Position numbers and translations under genes: made by a program | Notes under the pieces: generated by a model | The model's database searches: none | The model's input: the letters and a program-made list of their open reading frames with translations, nothing else | What the model was told of the DNA's origin: nothing | Part shown: in pieces, positions 42,691 to 49,870 of the stretch | Layout of the letters: each line of letters opens with the position of its first letter | Position numbering within the stretch: the first letter of the stretch is position 1 | Assembly (NCBI GenBank): GCA_050633665.1 | Contig: JBOEGY010000009.1 | Span: 124,001-188,000 of the forward strand | Direction: 5' to 3' | Length of the DNA: 64,000 nucleotides | Origin: JAUIAI01 sp050633665 | GTDB lineage: Bacteria > Pseudomonadota > Gammaproteobacteria > Burkholderiales > Burkholderiaceae_E

Positions 42691-43229
42691 GGAGCGTCTA
42701 GGTTCCAATCCTGGTTGTTGATCACGTCAATTTGCAGCGGCCCCGGCAAGCGGCTTGAATCCAGTCGCATGCGAAGTGCTGCATCGTATGTTTCACCCTG
42801 CTCCAGGGTTGTTTGTTCCATCAGAGTCCAGCCTCGAATTCTGGACAACGAGGCGAGCGCATCATCCACCGCAACGAACTCTTGCGAATAACCTGAACGC
42901 GTGAGCCGGTAGCGCCGGGTAATAGGATGATAAGACAGACGATAGTTCTGGGTCTGGGCGGCGATTTTTCGGTCGGCCCACCACCACCGGGAACCCGTCA
43001 GTTCAAACTCCACAATGAAATACAGGGGGACCCCGATATCCAGTACATCTTTGATTCGATTCGTGATCGGCAGGTAGAAGTCTGCCGAGAGTTGCCAGCC
43101 CACGCCATCGGCAGCCGCTTCCATCTTGATGGACGTGACTTCGATGCTGTTCGCTGCCCGGGCCTCGCGCTCAATACCACCCGCCAGCGCGACGGTTACC
43201 GCCAGCGCCAAGAGGAGACGGACGATCAA
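42642..43229 (-). CDS. DUF4390 family exported protein
   Basis: A 195-residue protein with a signal sequence (MIVRLLLALAVTVALAGGI, cleavage near ARAA). The conserved body includes LPITNRIKDVLDIGVPLYFI, SRWWWADRKIA and YRLSYHPITRRYRLTRSG, the pattern of the DUF4390 family, which is found beside ntrY and rsmB in Betaproteobacteria. Function is not established; it may assist the NtrY sensor in the periplasm (inference). It overlaps the ntrY start at its 3' end and the rsmB stop by 4 bases at its 5' end. Confidence 0.9.
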   Translation of the reverse strand: MIVRLLLALAVTVALAGGIEREARAANSIEVTSIKMEAAADGVGWQLSADFYLPITNRIKDVLDIGVPLYFIVEFELTGSRWWWADRKIAAQTQNYRLSYHPITRRYRLTRSGYSQEFVAVDDALASLSRIRGWTLMEQTTLEQGETYDAALRMRLDSSRLPGPLQIDVINNQDWNLDAPWKRFKVTPGTPIKVP

Positions 43230-44578
43230 ACCAACTTTTCAATAAGCGCGTAGAAGAAGCCATCGTGGTCCAGATGCTCCCCATGACGAGGCAACAGCTG
43301 AGCGATTGGCGCGGCGTCGCCGGAGGGGCCAAGAACCCCGCTAAGAGGCACTCGCCGCGCCGTAGGCTCTGCGGTAAGGAAGCGGTTTGTTACCCCTTCA
43401 CCTTCGGCAGAAAACATCGAGCACGTGACATAAAGCAATTTACCACCGGGCTTGAGCGTGGGCCAAAGTCCGGCAAGGATTTTGGTTTGAGTTGCCGCAA
43501 GTGTCTCGATATCGCGACGCTGACGCAGCCAGCGGATCTCCGGGTGGCGCCTGACGATACCGGACGCCGTACAGGGCGCATCCACCAGAATCCGGTCAAA
43601 CGCCTCGTTATCCCACCACTGGGATGGCTCGCTGGCGTCGGCAACCCGTAATTCGGCCTGACCGATCAGGTCGAGCCGACGCAGGTTCTCTCCGACCCGC
43701 TCAAGGCGGCTGGCATCGCTATCCAGCGCAAGTAACCGGAGTGGATGTTGTTCAAGCAAGTGGGCCGTCTTGCCGCCGGGCGCTGCGCAGGCGTCCAATA
43801 CCCGCTGGCCGGGCTCTGTCTGCAACAAGGAGGCGGCGAGTTGAGCGCCGGCGTCCTGGACCGAAACCAGCCCCTGTTCAAAGCCTGGCAGACGGGCAAC
43901 ATCAACAGCCCGCTCCAGGCGCACCGCCAGCGGGCCAATCTGTTGACCAGCTAGCCCGGCGTCAGCAAGTTCGGCCAAATAAGCGTCTACCGTCGTCCGG
44001 GCCTGGTTGATCCGCAGCGTCATGGGAGCCGGTCGATCTGAAATTTCGAGTAACTGCTGCCATTGGCCCGGGTACTCCCGCTTAAGTTGATCAATCCACC
44101 AACGCGGAAAATTCCAGCGGGCCTCAGGATTTTTGCCCACATCAAGCCGGAGCGCATCATGCTCGCGCAGATAGCGTCGCAAGACGGCGTTTATCAAGCC
44201 ACCAGCCGGGCGAGTCTCGGGCATCAGTCGAGCCGCCGAAACCGCTTGATCCACCACAACATGAGCGTCTCTTAACGGCGCGACCAGTTGCTGCAACGCG
44301 ACGAGCTGCAACGCATACACCAGGGTATCCGGACGTTTCCGATTCAGGCGTCCCAACAGCGCCTGCAAGAGGCCCAGTTCACGAACAGTCCGGTAAGCCA
44401 TATCGCGAATGGCGGCCCGCGAGCGTGCCGGGATCAGCCCTGGTTTGGCGTGGGCGCCGCCAGCGGGTGATCCGGAAAGCGGCTCGACCGGCAAGGTATG
44501 GCCGGCCAGAACCTGGCCGACTGACCGGGCCGCGTAGGCAATTTCCTGAGCCAGCGGCAGGCGGGTCTGATCATTCAA
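43226..44578 (-). CDS. rsmB: 16S rRNA m5C967 methyltransferase
   Basis: A 450-residue RNA methyltransferase. The N-terminal part (about 20-150) is the NusB-like RNA-binding domain. The C-terminal part has the SAM site DACAAPGGKTAHLLEQ, DAPCTASGIVRRHP with the product-release Cys, and TCSMFSAEGEGV with the catalytic Cys. RsmB methylates C967 of 16S rRNA during ribosome assembly. The gene overlaps the DUF4390 gene by an ATGA and follows htpX by about 13 bases, so the block is one operon. Confidence 0.97.
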   Translation of the reverse strand: MNDQTRLPLAQEIAYAARSVGQVLAGHTLPVEPLSGSPAGGAHAKPGLIPARSRAAIRDMAYRTVRELGLLQALLGRLNRKRPDTLVYALQLVALQQLVAPLRDAHVVVDQAVSAARLMPETRPAGGLINAVLRRYLREHDALRLDVGKNPEARWNFPRWWIDQLKREYPGQWQQLLEISDRPAPMTLRINQARTTVDAYLAELADAGLAGQQIGPLAVRLERAVDVARLPGFEQGLVSVQDAGAQLAASLLQTEPGQRVLDACAAPGGKTAHLLEQHPLRLLALDSDASRLERVGENLRRLDLIGQAELRVADASEPSQWWDNEAFDRILVDAPCTASGIVRRHPEIRWLRQRRDIETLAATQTKILAGLWPTLKPGGKLLYVTCSMFSAEGEGVTNRFLTAEPTARRVPLSGVLGPSGDAAPIAQLLPRHGEHLDHDGFFYALIEKLV

Positions 44579-44591
44579 ACAAATTGCCCCA

Positions 44592-45419
44592 TCAACGGAC
44601 CATTGCCATCAGCCGGCGAATTCGCTCTTCGGTTGCCGGGTGGGTCGAGAACAAGCCTCGCAATCCGCCACCAGAGAGCGGGTTCATGATCATCATTTGT
44701 GCCGTTTCAGGGTGCATCTCGGTGGTTTCCAGGGGAATGCCTCTCGCATACCGATCGATTTTTTCCAGCGCCGAGGCCAGCGCTGCCGGGTCGCCACTGA
44801 TTTCGCCGCCAACCCGATCGGCTTCATACTCGCGCGCCCTGGAGATCGCCATCTGAATCACCATTGCGGCCATCGGCGCGAGCAAGGCAACCGCTATATT
44901 GACGATTGGGTTTCGATCCCGGCCACCAAAAAACATCGCAAAATTGGCCAATGCTGAAATCGCGCCGGCCATCGTCGCTGAAATGGTTGAGACAAGAATG
45001 TCTCGATGTTTGACGTGCGCCAGTTCGTGAGCCATTACACCGCGCAATTCGCGTTCTGTAAGCACTTCAAGAATGCCAGTGGTGGCAGCAACGGCAGCGT
45101 TTTCGGGATTGCGTCCGGTGGCAAAAGCATTCGGCGCTGATTCGTTAATCAGATAGACCTTGGGCATAGGCAGTTCGGCCTTATTCGCAAGGTCTTGAAC
45201 CATCCGGTAGAACTGCGGCGCTGACGACTCATCGACTTGCTGGGCGTTATACATCTTCAGCACCATCTTGTCTGAGTTCCAGTACGCAAAAACATTGCCT
45301 ACACCAGCGAACGCCAGTGCCAGCAGCATGCCTTGCTGGCCACCCAACGATGCACCAATGACCCCAAACAACGCCATGATTCCGGCCATCAACATGCCGG
45401 TCTTAAACCAATTAAACAT
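44592..45419 (-). CDS. htpX: Zinc metalloprotease HtpX
   Basis: A 275-residue inner-membrane M48 protease that removes damaged or misfolded membrane proteins. Zinc ligands are in MAHELAHVKHRD (HExxH near residue 130), with the third in REYEADRVGGEI. Hydrophobic segments lie at residues 5-45 and 145-195. AGGAG precedes the ATG by 6 bases. It is slightly shorter than E. coli HtpX (293), as in other Betaproteobacteria, where it sits between rsmB and fmt as here. Confidence 0.97.
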   Translation of the reverse strand: MFNWFKTGMLMAGIMALFGVIGASLGGQQGMLLALAFAGVGNVFAYWNSDKMVLKMYNAQQVDESSAPQFYRMVQDLANKAELPMPKVYLINESAPNAFATGRNPENAAVAATTGILEVLTERELRGVMAHELAHVKHRDILVSTISATMAGAISALANFAMFFGGRDRNPIVNIAVALLAPMAAMVIQMAISRAREYEADRVGGEISGDPAALASALEKIDRYARGIPLETTEMHPETAQMMIMNPLSGGGLRGLFSTHPATEERIRRLMAMVR

Positions 45420-45521
45420 CGGTTAACTCCTATTAGAAGAGGCTGGCTCGGAATTCCTGCCCAAACCGCCGAATCTCAGAGATGGGGGCATCCAATCGCC
45501 TTGCAAGCGACCGTCCGCACA

Positions 45522-46481
45522 CTAGGGCTCCAGGATGAAACTGTCACCGGCTTGCACGGCATGAGGACTTTGCTGAAAACGCGCTACCGGCAGACGCTGG
45601 CCGCCCGGTCGCTGCAACTCAAGTAAATCCAACACCGTGTTGTCGCCACATTGCACCGAAACCTGGTCTGCTGTGGCCAGTACGACGCTACCAGGTTGCC
45701 CGGTCGGGGACTCGCCAGCCTGGCCAATGGCAGACCGCCAAATCTTGAGTCTCGTGTGGTCTGGCGTATTCAGGGCAGCCGACGTGCCTGGGGCCGGATC
45801 AAACGCCCTGATCTGGTTATGCAACTGACTGGCGGTGCGGGTGAAATTCAGTTGTCGCTGACCAGCATGGATCTTCTCAGCATAAGTAATGCCCTCGAGC
45901 GGCTGGGCTGTTGGCCGTAAAGCGGCTTGCTCGATCAGGGGTAGCGCCTCCAGCAAGGCCGCCGAACCAAGAGCGGCCAATTTGTCATGCAGCATGCCTC
46001 CGGTATCGTCCGGGCCGATCCGACACCGGCGCTCCAACCAGACCGGGCCGGTATCCAGACCCGCTTCCATCTGCATGATGCACACGCCAGTCTCGGTATC
46101 CCCGGCTTCAATCGCCCGTTGGATGGGCGCCGCGCCACGCCAGCGGGGCAGCAATGACGCGTGAATATTCAGCCCGCCAAATTTTGGGATCTCAAGGACG
46201 GCCAGTGGCAGAATCAGTCCATAGGCAGCGACAATCAAAGCATCCGGTTTGATTGCTTTCAGGCTAGCCCAAGCGGCCGGGTCTTTCAGGCTCAAAGGCT
46301 GTTCGACGGGGATACCGTTCGATACGGCCAATTGTTTGACGGCACTGGCTTTCAGTTTTTTACCCCGCCCGGCGGGCCGGTCAGGCTGAGTCAAGACCAG
46401 TTCGACCGAATGCGCTGAATCAATGAGGCCTTGGAGCGCCTGGGCAGCAAAAGCCGGCGTGCCGGCGAAGATAAGCTTCAT
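45522..46481 (-). CDS. fmt: Methionyl-tRNA formyltransferase
   Basis: A 319-residue enzyme that formylates initiator methionyl-tRNA using 10-formyltetrahydrofolate. Landmarks are MKLIFAGTPAFAAQAL at the N-terminus, NIHASLLPRWRGAAPIQRAI with the catalytic Asn-His pair, the Asp later in the block GLDTGPVWL, and the C-terminal tRNA-binding domain after about residue 205. The gene follows def by about 16 bases, the usual def-fmt pair for protein start and N-terminal maturation. Confidence 0.98.
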   Translation of the reverse strand: MKLIFAGTPAFAAQALQGLIDSAHSVELVLTQPDRPAGRGKKLKASAVKQLAVSNGIPVEQPLSLKDPAAWASLKAIKPDALIVAAYGLILPLAVLEIPKFGGLNIHASLLPRWRGAAPIQRAIEAGDTETGVCIMQMEAGLDTGPVWLERRCRIGPDDTGGMLHDKLAALGSAALLEALPLIEQAALRPTAQPLEGITYAEKIHAGQRQLNFTRTASQLHNQIRAFDPAPGTSAALNTPDHTRLKIWRSAIGQAGESPTGQPGSVVLATADQVSVQCGDNTVLDLLELQRPGGQRLPVARFQQSPHAVQAGDSFILEP

Positions 46482-46497
46482 ACCGGTGGTCGCTGGC

Positions 46498-47004
46498 TTA
46501 GGCGGTCTGACGGTCGAGCTTGATCATTTTTGATTTGATCCGGGTTTGCTTCAAACGCGACAGGTATTGAACAAAGACCCGACCGTTCAGATGATCGATC
46601 TCGTGCTGAACACACACTGCCAGCAAATCGGTGCAGACTTTCTCAAACGAATTGCCGTCGCGGTCCAGGGCGCGAACCGTCACGATGTCAGGGCGCTCTA
46701 CCGATTCGTAAATGCCCGGCACCGACAGGCAGCCTTCTTCATAAGATTGACGTTCGTCGGAGCTGGACAGGATTTCGGGGTTGATAAACACCTGCAAATC
46801 GCTTTTGTCTTCAGAAACATCGATCACGATGACTCGTTCATGAACATCGACCTGGGTTGCCGCCAGACCGATCCCGGGCGCCTCATACATGGTGAAAGCC
46901 ATGTCATCGACGAGTTTTTGAATACGGGCATCAACCTGGGCGACCGGTTGAGCCACGATATTCAACCGCGGATCAGGAAACTTGAGGATATCGAGTACGG
47001 CCAT
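46498..47004 (-). CDS. def: Peptide deformylase
   Basis: A 168-residue iron or zinc hydrolase that removes the formyl group from new proteins. The three motifs are complete: GIGLAATQ near residue 46, EEGCLSVP near 92 with the metal-ligand Cys, and QHEIDHLNG near 134 with the two metal-ligand His and catalytic Glu. The C-terminal tail ends in KMIKLDRQTA. It is the first gene of the def-fmt-htpX-rsmB-DUF4390-ntrYX block and divergent from the LysM protein gene. Confidence 0.98.
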   Translation of the reverse strand: MAVLDILKFPDPRLNIVAQPVAQVDARIQKLVDDMAFTMYEAPGIGLAATQVDVHERVIVIDVSEDKSDLQVFINPEILSSSDERQSYEEGCLSVPGIYESVERPDIVTVRALDRDGNSFEKVCTDLLAVCVQHEIDHLNGRVFVQYLSRLKQTRIKSKMIKLDRQTA

Positions 47005-47372
47005 CGGGTGTAGGCGACCGCTCAGCGGGCCGCGATTCAGAATAAGTTTAATTAAATCAATATGTTAGGGCGTAGTCGGGGAGAATCACTGAGCCCTGGA
47101 AGTAACAGATGGTGCCCACAACGGACAAATTCAACTGACAATTGAACACGTAGTTAGCAATGAACAACTTGACCGAAACTGACAACGCCTTGGGTGATGA
47201 ATCTGACCTTCTGGCGCTGGAGCAATAGCGCCAACATGACGTTTGAACCATCACTGAGCAAAGACAACACAGTAACCGGAGCAGGAAAACGCTGGTTTGA
47301 AAACCCGTCAAAACCACTCGCCGGGGAATCAATGAACAGGCGCCCAACTGTATATCCGCTATGGACTCAGCT
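47005..47372. other. 368-base divergent gap between def and the LysM gene
   Basis: No convincing gene was found. It must hold the promoters of both divergent operons. A perfect 7-bp inverted repeat (TGGCGCT / AGCGCCA, 8-base spacer) lies at 47212-47233 and could be an operator or a leader hairpin. A 22-codon reading frame (MNNLTETDNALGDESD...) starting at 47160 lacks support and is not called. Confidence 0.4.
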
Positions 47373-48479
47373 ATGAAAAAGTGTATCACGCAGCTTGCCG
47401 CAACCGCGCTTGGCCTTGCCCTAAGCCAGCCTCTGCTGGCTCAGAATCTGGAACTCTCCAAGAACGCGCCAGACAGCTATACGGTCGTCAAGGGCGATAC
47501 TTTATGGGATATCTCAGGACGTTTTCTCTCGCGTCCCTGGCGCTGGCCCGAAATCTGGCAACTCAATCGCGAAGCGATTAAAGATCCTCACTGGATTTAT
47601 CCAGGTGACGTGGTCTATCTCGACCTCTCTGGCCCGCAGCCCCGGTTGAGACTGGGCAAGTCGCTGGGTGGATCCCGCGACGGTTATAACGGCAACCAGG
47701 CTGCTAACGGTATCAACGGTGCCGGGCGCAACGGTGTTCCGGGTAGCAGCCGACTGCAACCCATGGTCCGCTCCATGCCTTTGGACGAAAGTGCGATTCC
47801 GACCATCAATATGGCTGCAATCGACGCGTTTTTGAACCGTCCGCTGATTGTTGACGAGAAAGGCCTGGCAACAAACCCGCGGATCGTGGCCACCCAGGAA
47901 GGCCGGGTCTACCTTAGCCGTGGCGACAAAGCTTATGTTCGTGGCATCACGGATGAAAAGGTCGAGGAATATCACATCTATCGGCAGTCGCGCCCGCTGC
48001 TCGACCCGGATACCCGCCGACCGATTGCCTATGAAGCGCTCTATGTTGGTTCCGCCAAGCTCGACAAAATGGGTGACCCTGCGACGCTGCGCATCTACAA
48101 CACGGCAGAAGAAGTGGGTATTGGCGATCGCCTGATGCCTGCAACAGCGGCTGAAATGTTCAATGTCGTGCCACGCGCTCCCGAAATGGCCATTGATGGT
48201 CGAATTGTCTCGGTCTACCGTGGCGTCACCCAGGTTGGCAAAAACTCTATCGTTGCGGTCAACCGTGGCACCGAGCAGGGTATGAATGTCGGCCATGTGC
48301 TTGAGGTGAAGCAAAAAGGACGCTGGGCCAAAGATCCCGAAACCAAAGAAGCAATACGGCTTCCGGATGAGGCTGTCGGCTACATGATGGTGTTCCGTGT
48401 GTTTGATCAAGTCGCGTATGGTTTGATCATGGAAGCTTCTGAGTCGATCTCTGTCGGTGACATCGTTACGAAACCCTGA
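47373..48479 (+). CDS. LysM-domain exported protein
   Basis: A 368-residue protein with a signal peptide (MKKCITQLAATALGLALS, cleavage near LAQN). Residues about 35-90 form a LysM peptidoglycan-binding domain (SYTVVKGDTLWDISGRFL then WIYPGDVVYLDL). Residues 155-368 are a conserved C-terminal region of unknown function with EGRVYLSRGDKAYVRG and IVAVNRGTEQGMNVGHVLEV. The family is always near dprA in Betaproteobacteria. ATG 47373 gives the better signal; an ATG four codons earlier is in frame. The 3' end overlaps dprA by 23 bases. Confidence 0.9.
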   Translation: MKKCITQLAATALGLALSQPLLAQNLELSKNAPDSYTVVKGDTLWDISGRFLSRPWRWPEIWQLNREAIKDPHWIYPGDVVYLDLSGPQPRLRLGKSLGGSRDGYNGNQAANGINGAGRNGVPGSSRLQPMVRSMPLDESAIPTINMAAIDAFLNRPLIVDEKGLATNPRIVATQEGRVYLSRGDKAYVRGITDEKVEEYHIYRQSRPLLDPDTRRPIAYEALYVGSAKLDKMGDPATLRIYNTAEEVGIGDRLMPATAAEMFNVVPRAPEMAIDGRIVSVYRGVTQVGKNSIVAVNRGTEQGMNVGHVLEVKQKGRWAKDPETKEAIRLPDEAVGYMMVFRVFDQVAYGLIMEASESISVGDIVTKP

Positions 48480-49626
48480 TCCAACCGCAGTTCCGCCGCC
48501 AAGCCGCGACGAGCTCGCGGCTTGGTTGCGTCTGGCGCTGACTCACGGCGTTGGTCCCGCCACAGCACTAACGCTGTTAAGCGCGTTTGGCTCAGCCCGA
48601 GCCGTGATTGAAGCCAGCCATGGCGCGGTTTCGAGAGTCGCCGGTGCGGCGTTGGCGACCCGACTGGTCCGCCCCGACCCGGAACTCGATCAGTCAGTTG
48701 CTGAATCGCTGCACTGGGCGGAAAACCCAGACAACAACCTTCTGACGCTCGCCGACCCCGCTTACCCGCGCTGCCTGCTTGATATCCCGGATCCACCGCC
48801 GCTTTTGTTTGTACAAGGCGATATTAGCGTACTGGCTCAGCCAGCGTTTGCATTGGTTGGAAGCCGTCAGGCCAGTCTGAGCGGCATCGAAAATGCCGGC
48901 GGGTTTGCGGCTCATCTGGCTGGCGCCGGCCTGTGTATTGTCAGCGGTTTGGCCAAGGGTATCGATGCAGCAGCCCATCAGGGAGCGATTGATGCCGAAG
49001 GCAAGACAATCGCGGTGCTCGGCACCGGCATTGATCGTGTTTATCCGGTTTCAAACCTGGCTCTGGCAGGCCGTATCGCCGCTAACGGCGCCATCATTTC
49101 AGAATTTCCGCTTGGCAGCGGCCCCCTCAAATCCCATTTTCCCCGGCGTAACCGCTTAATTGCCGGACTGGCCGCCGGCGTCCTGGTGGTCGAAGCCGCA
49201 CGGCGCAGTGGCTCGCTGATTACAGCGCGACTGGCTGGAGAGTTTGGTCGGGATGTTTTCGCCATACCGGGGTCGATCCACTCGCCTCTGGCCCGGGGTT
49301 GCCACCAGTTGATTCGGGATGGCGCCCGTCTTGTTGAGACGGCTGATGACATCATTAGCGAATTGCGGCCTGATTTCCTGACGGCTGCTCGCGCAACCAG
49401 GCCTGCCACAATGAACCACGCTGCGGCCGCTGATCTTCCGAATCCCACTGAATCCAGTTCCTCAGCGCTTCTCGAGGTCATTGGCTGGGAGCCGGTCAGC
49501 CATGACTTACTGGTGCAGGCCCTGGGCTGCCCCGCAGGCGAACTTGATGAGCTACTCCTGGATCTCGAGCTCAACGGCTGGCTGGAAAGACTGCCTGATG
49601 GCCGGTTGCAACGACTCAAGAACTAA
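48457..49626 (+). CDS. dprA: DNA-processing protein DprA (Smf)
   Basis: A 389-residue protein that loads RecA on incoming single-stranded DNA during natural transformation. The Rossmann-like core has ALVGSRQASLSGIENA, VSGLAKGIDAAAHQGAI and RNRLIAGLAAGVLVVEAA with the DNA-binding RNR segment. The C-terminal 60 residues form a winged-helix (DML1-like) domain. The GTG 48457 start lies inside the LysM gene and is the only sensible start. Presence of dprA suggests at least part of the competence machinery. Confidence 0.95.
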   Translation: MTSLRNPDPTAVPPPSRDELAAWLRLALTHGVGPATALTLLSAFGSARAVIEASHGAVSRVAGAALATRLVRPDPELDQSVAESLHWAENPDNNLLTLADPAYPRCLLDIPDPPPLLFVQGDISVLAQPAFALVGSRQASLSGIENAGGFAAHLAGAGLCIVSGLAKGIDAAAHQGAIDAEGKTIAVLGTGIDRVYPVSNLALAGRIAANGAIISEFPLGSGPLKSHFPRRNRLIAGLAAGVLVVEAARRSGSLITARLAGEFGRDVFAIPGSIHSPLARGCHQLIRDGARLVETADDIISELRPDFLTAARATRPATMNHAAAADLPNPTESSSSALLEVIGWEPVSHDLLVQALGCPAGELDELLLDLELNGWLERLPDGRLQRLKN

Positions 49627-49669
49627 GTCAAACATTAGCCCCAACTTGCCTGTACTCTACGCCGTCCTT

Positions 49670-49810
49670 ATGATGAATAAGCACGTTCTGGTGCGGCCCA
49701 GGCCGGTGAGCCAAGCAAAATCGCCTTATATTCGGGTGCCTGGACCAGGGTTTGTGCTGCCGTTTGCGCCATTGACACACCGCCTGGATGCCATTGACAT
49801 CGCGTTTTAG
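49670..49810 (+). CDS. Possible 46-residue protein between dprA and topB
   Basis: A short reading frame (MMNKHVLVRPRPVSQAKSP at the start, ending LTHRLDAIDIAF) lies in the gap where many relatives carry smg (DUF494). It is unlike Smg and has no clear ribosome site. It may be a chance frame. Confidence 0.2.
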   Translation: MMNKHVLVRPRPVSQAKSPYIRVPGPGFVLPFAPLTHRLDAIDIAF

Positions 49811-49870
49811 GTGTGTCGAAATTAATTACATAAATGCTGTCAAAGGAGTGTGCCCCGCCTGGGGTTGCTA

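Noticed and set aside
47514..48410. Long antisense reading frame (298 codons) opposite the LysM gene
   Set aside because: It lies fully inside a well-supported gene with a LysM domain and signal peptide. Its translation has no domain and shows the His/Arg/Phe bias typical of antisense frames.
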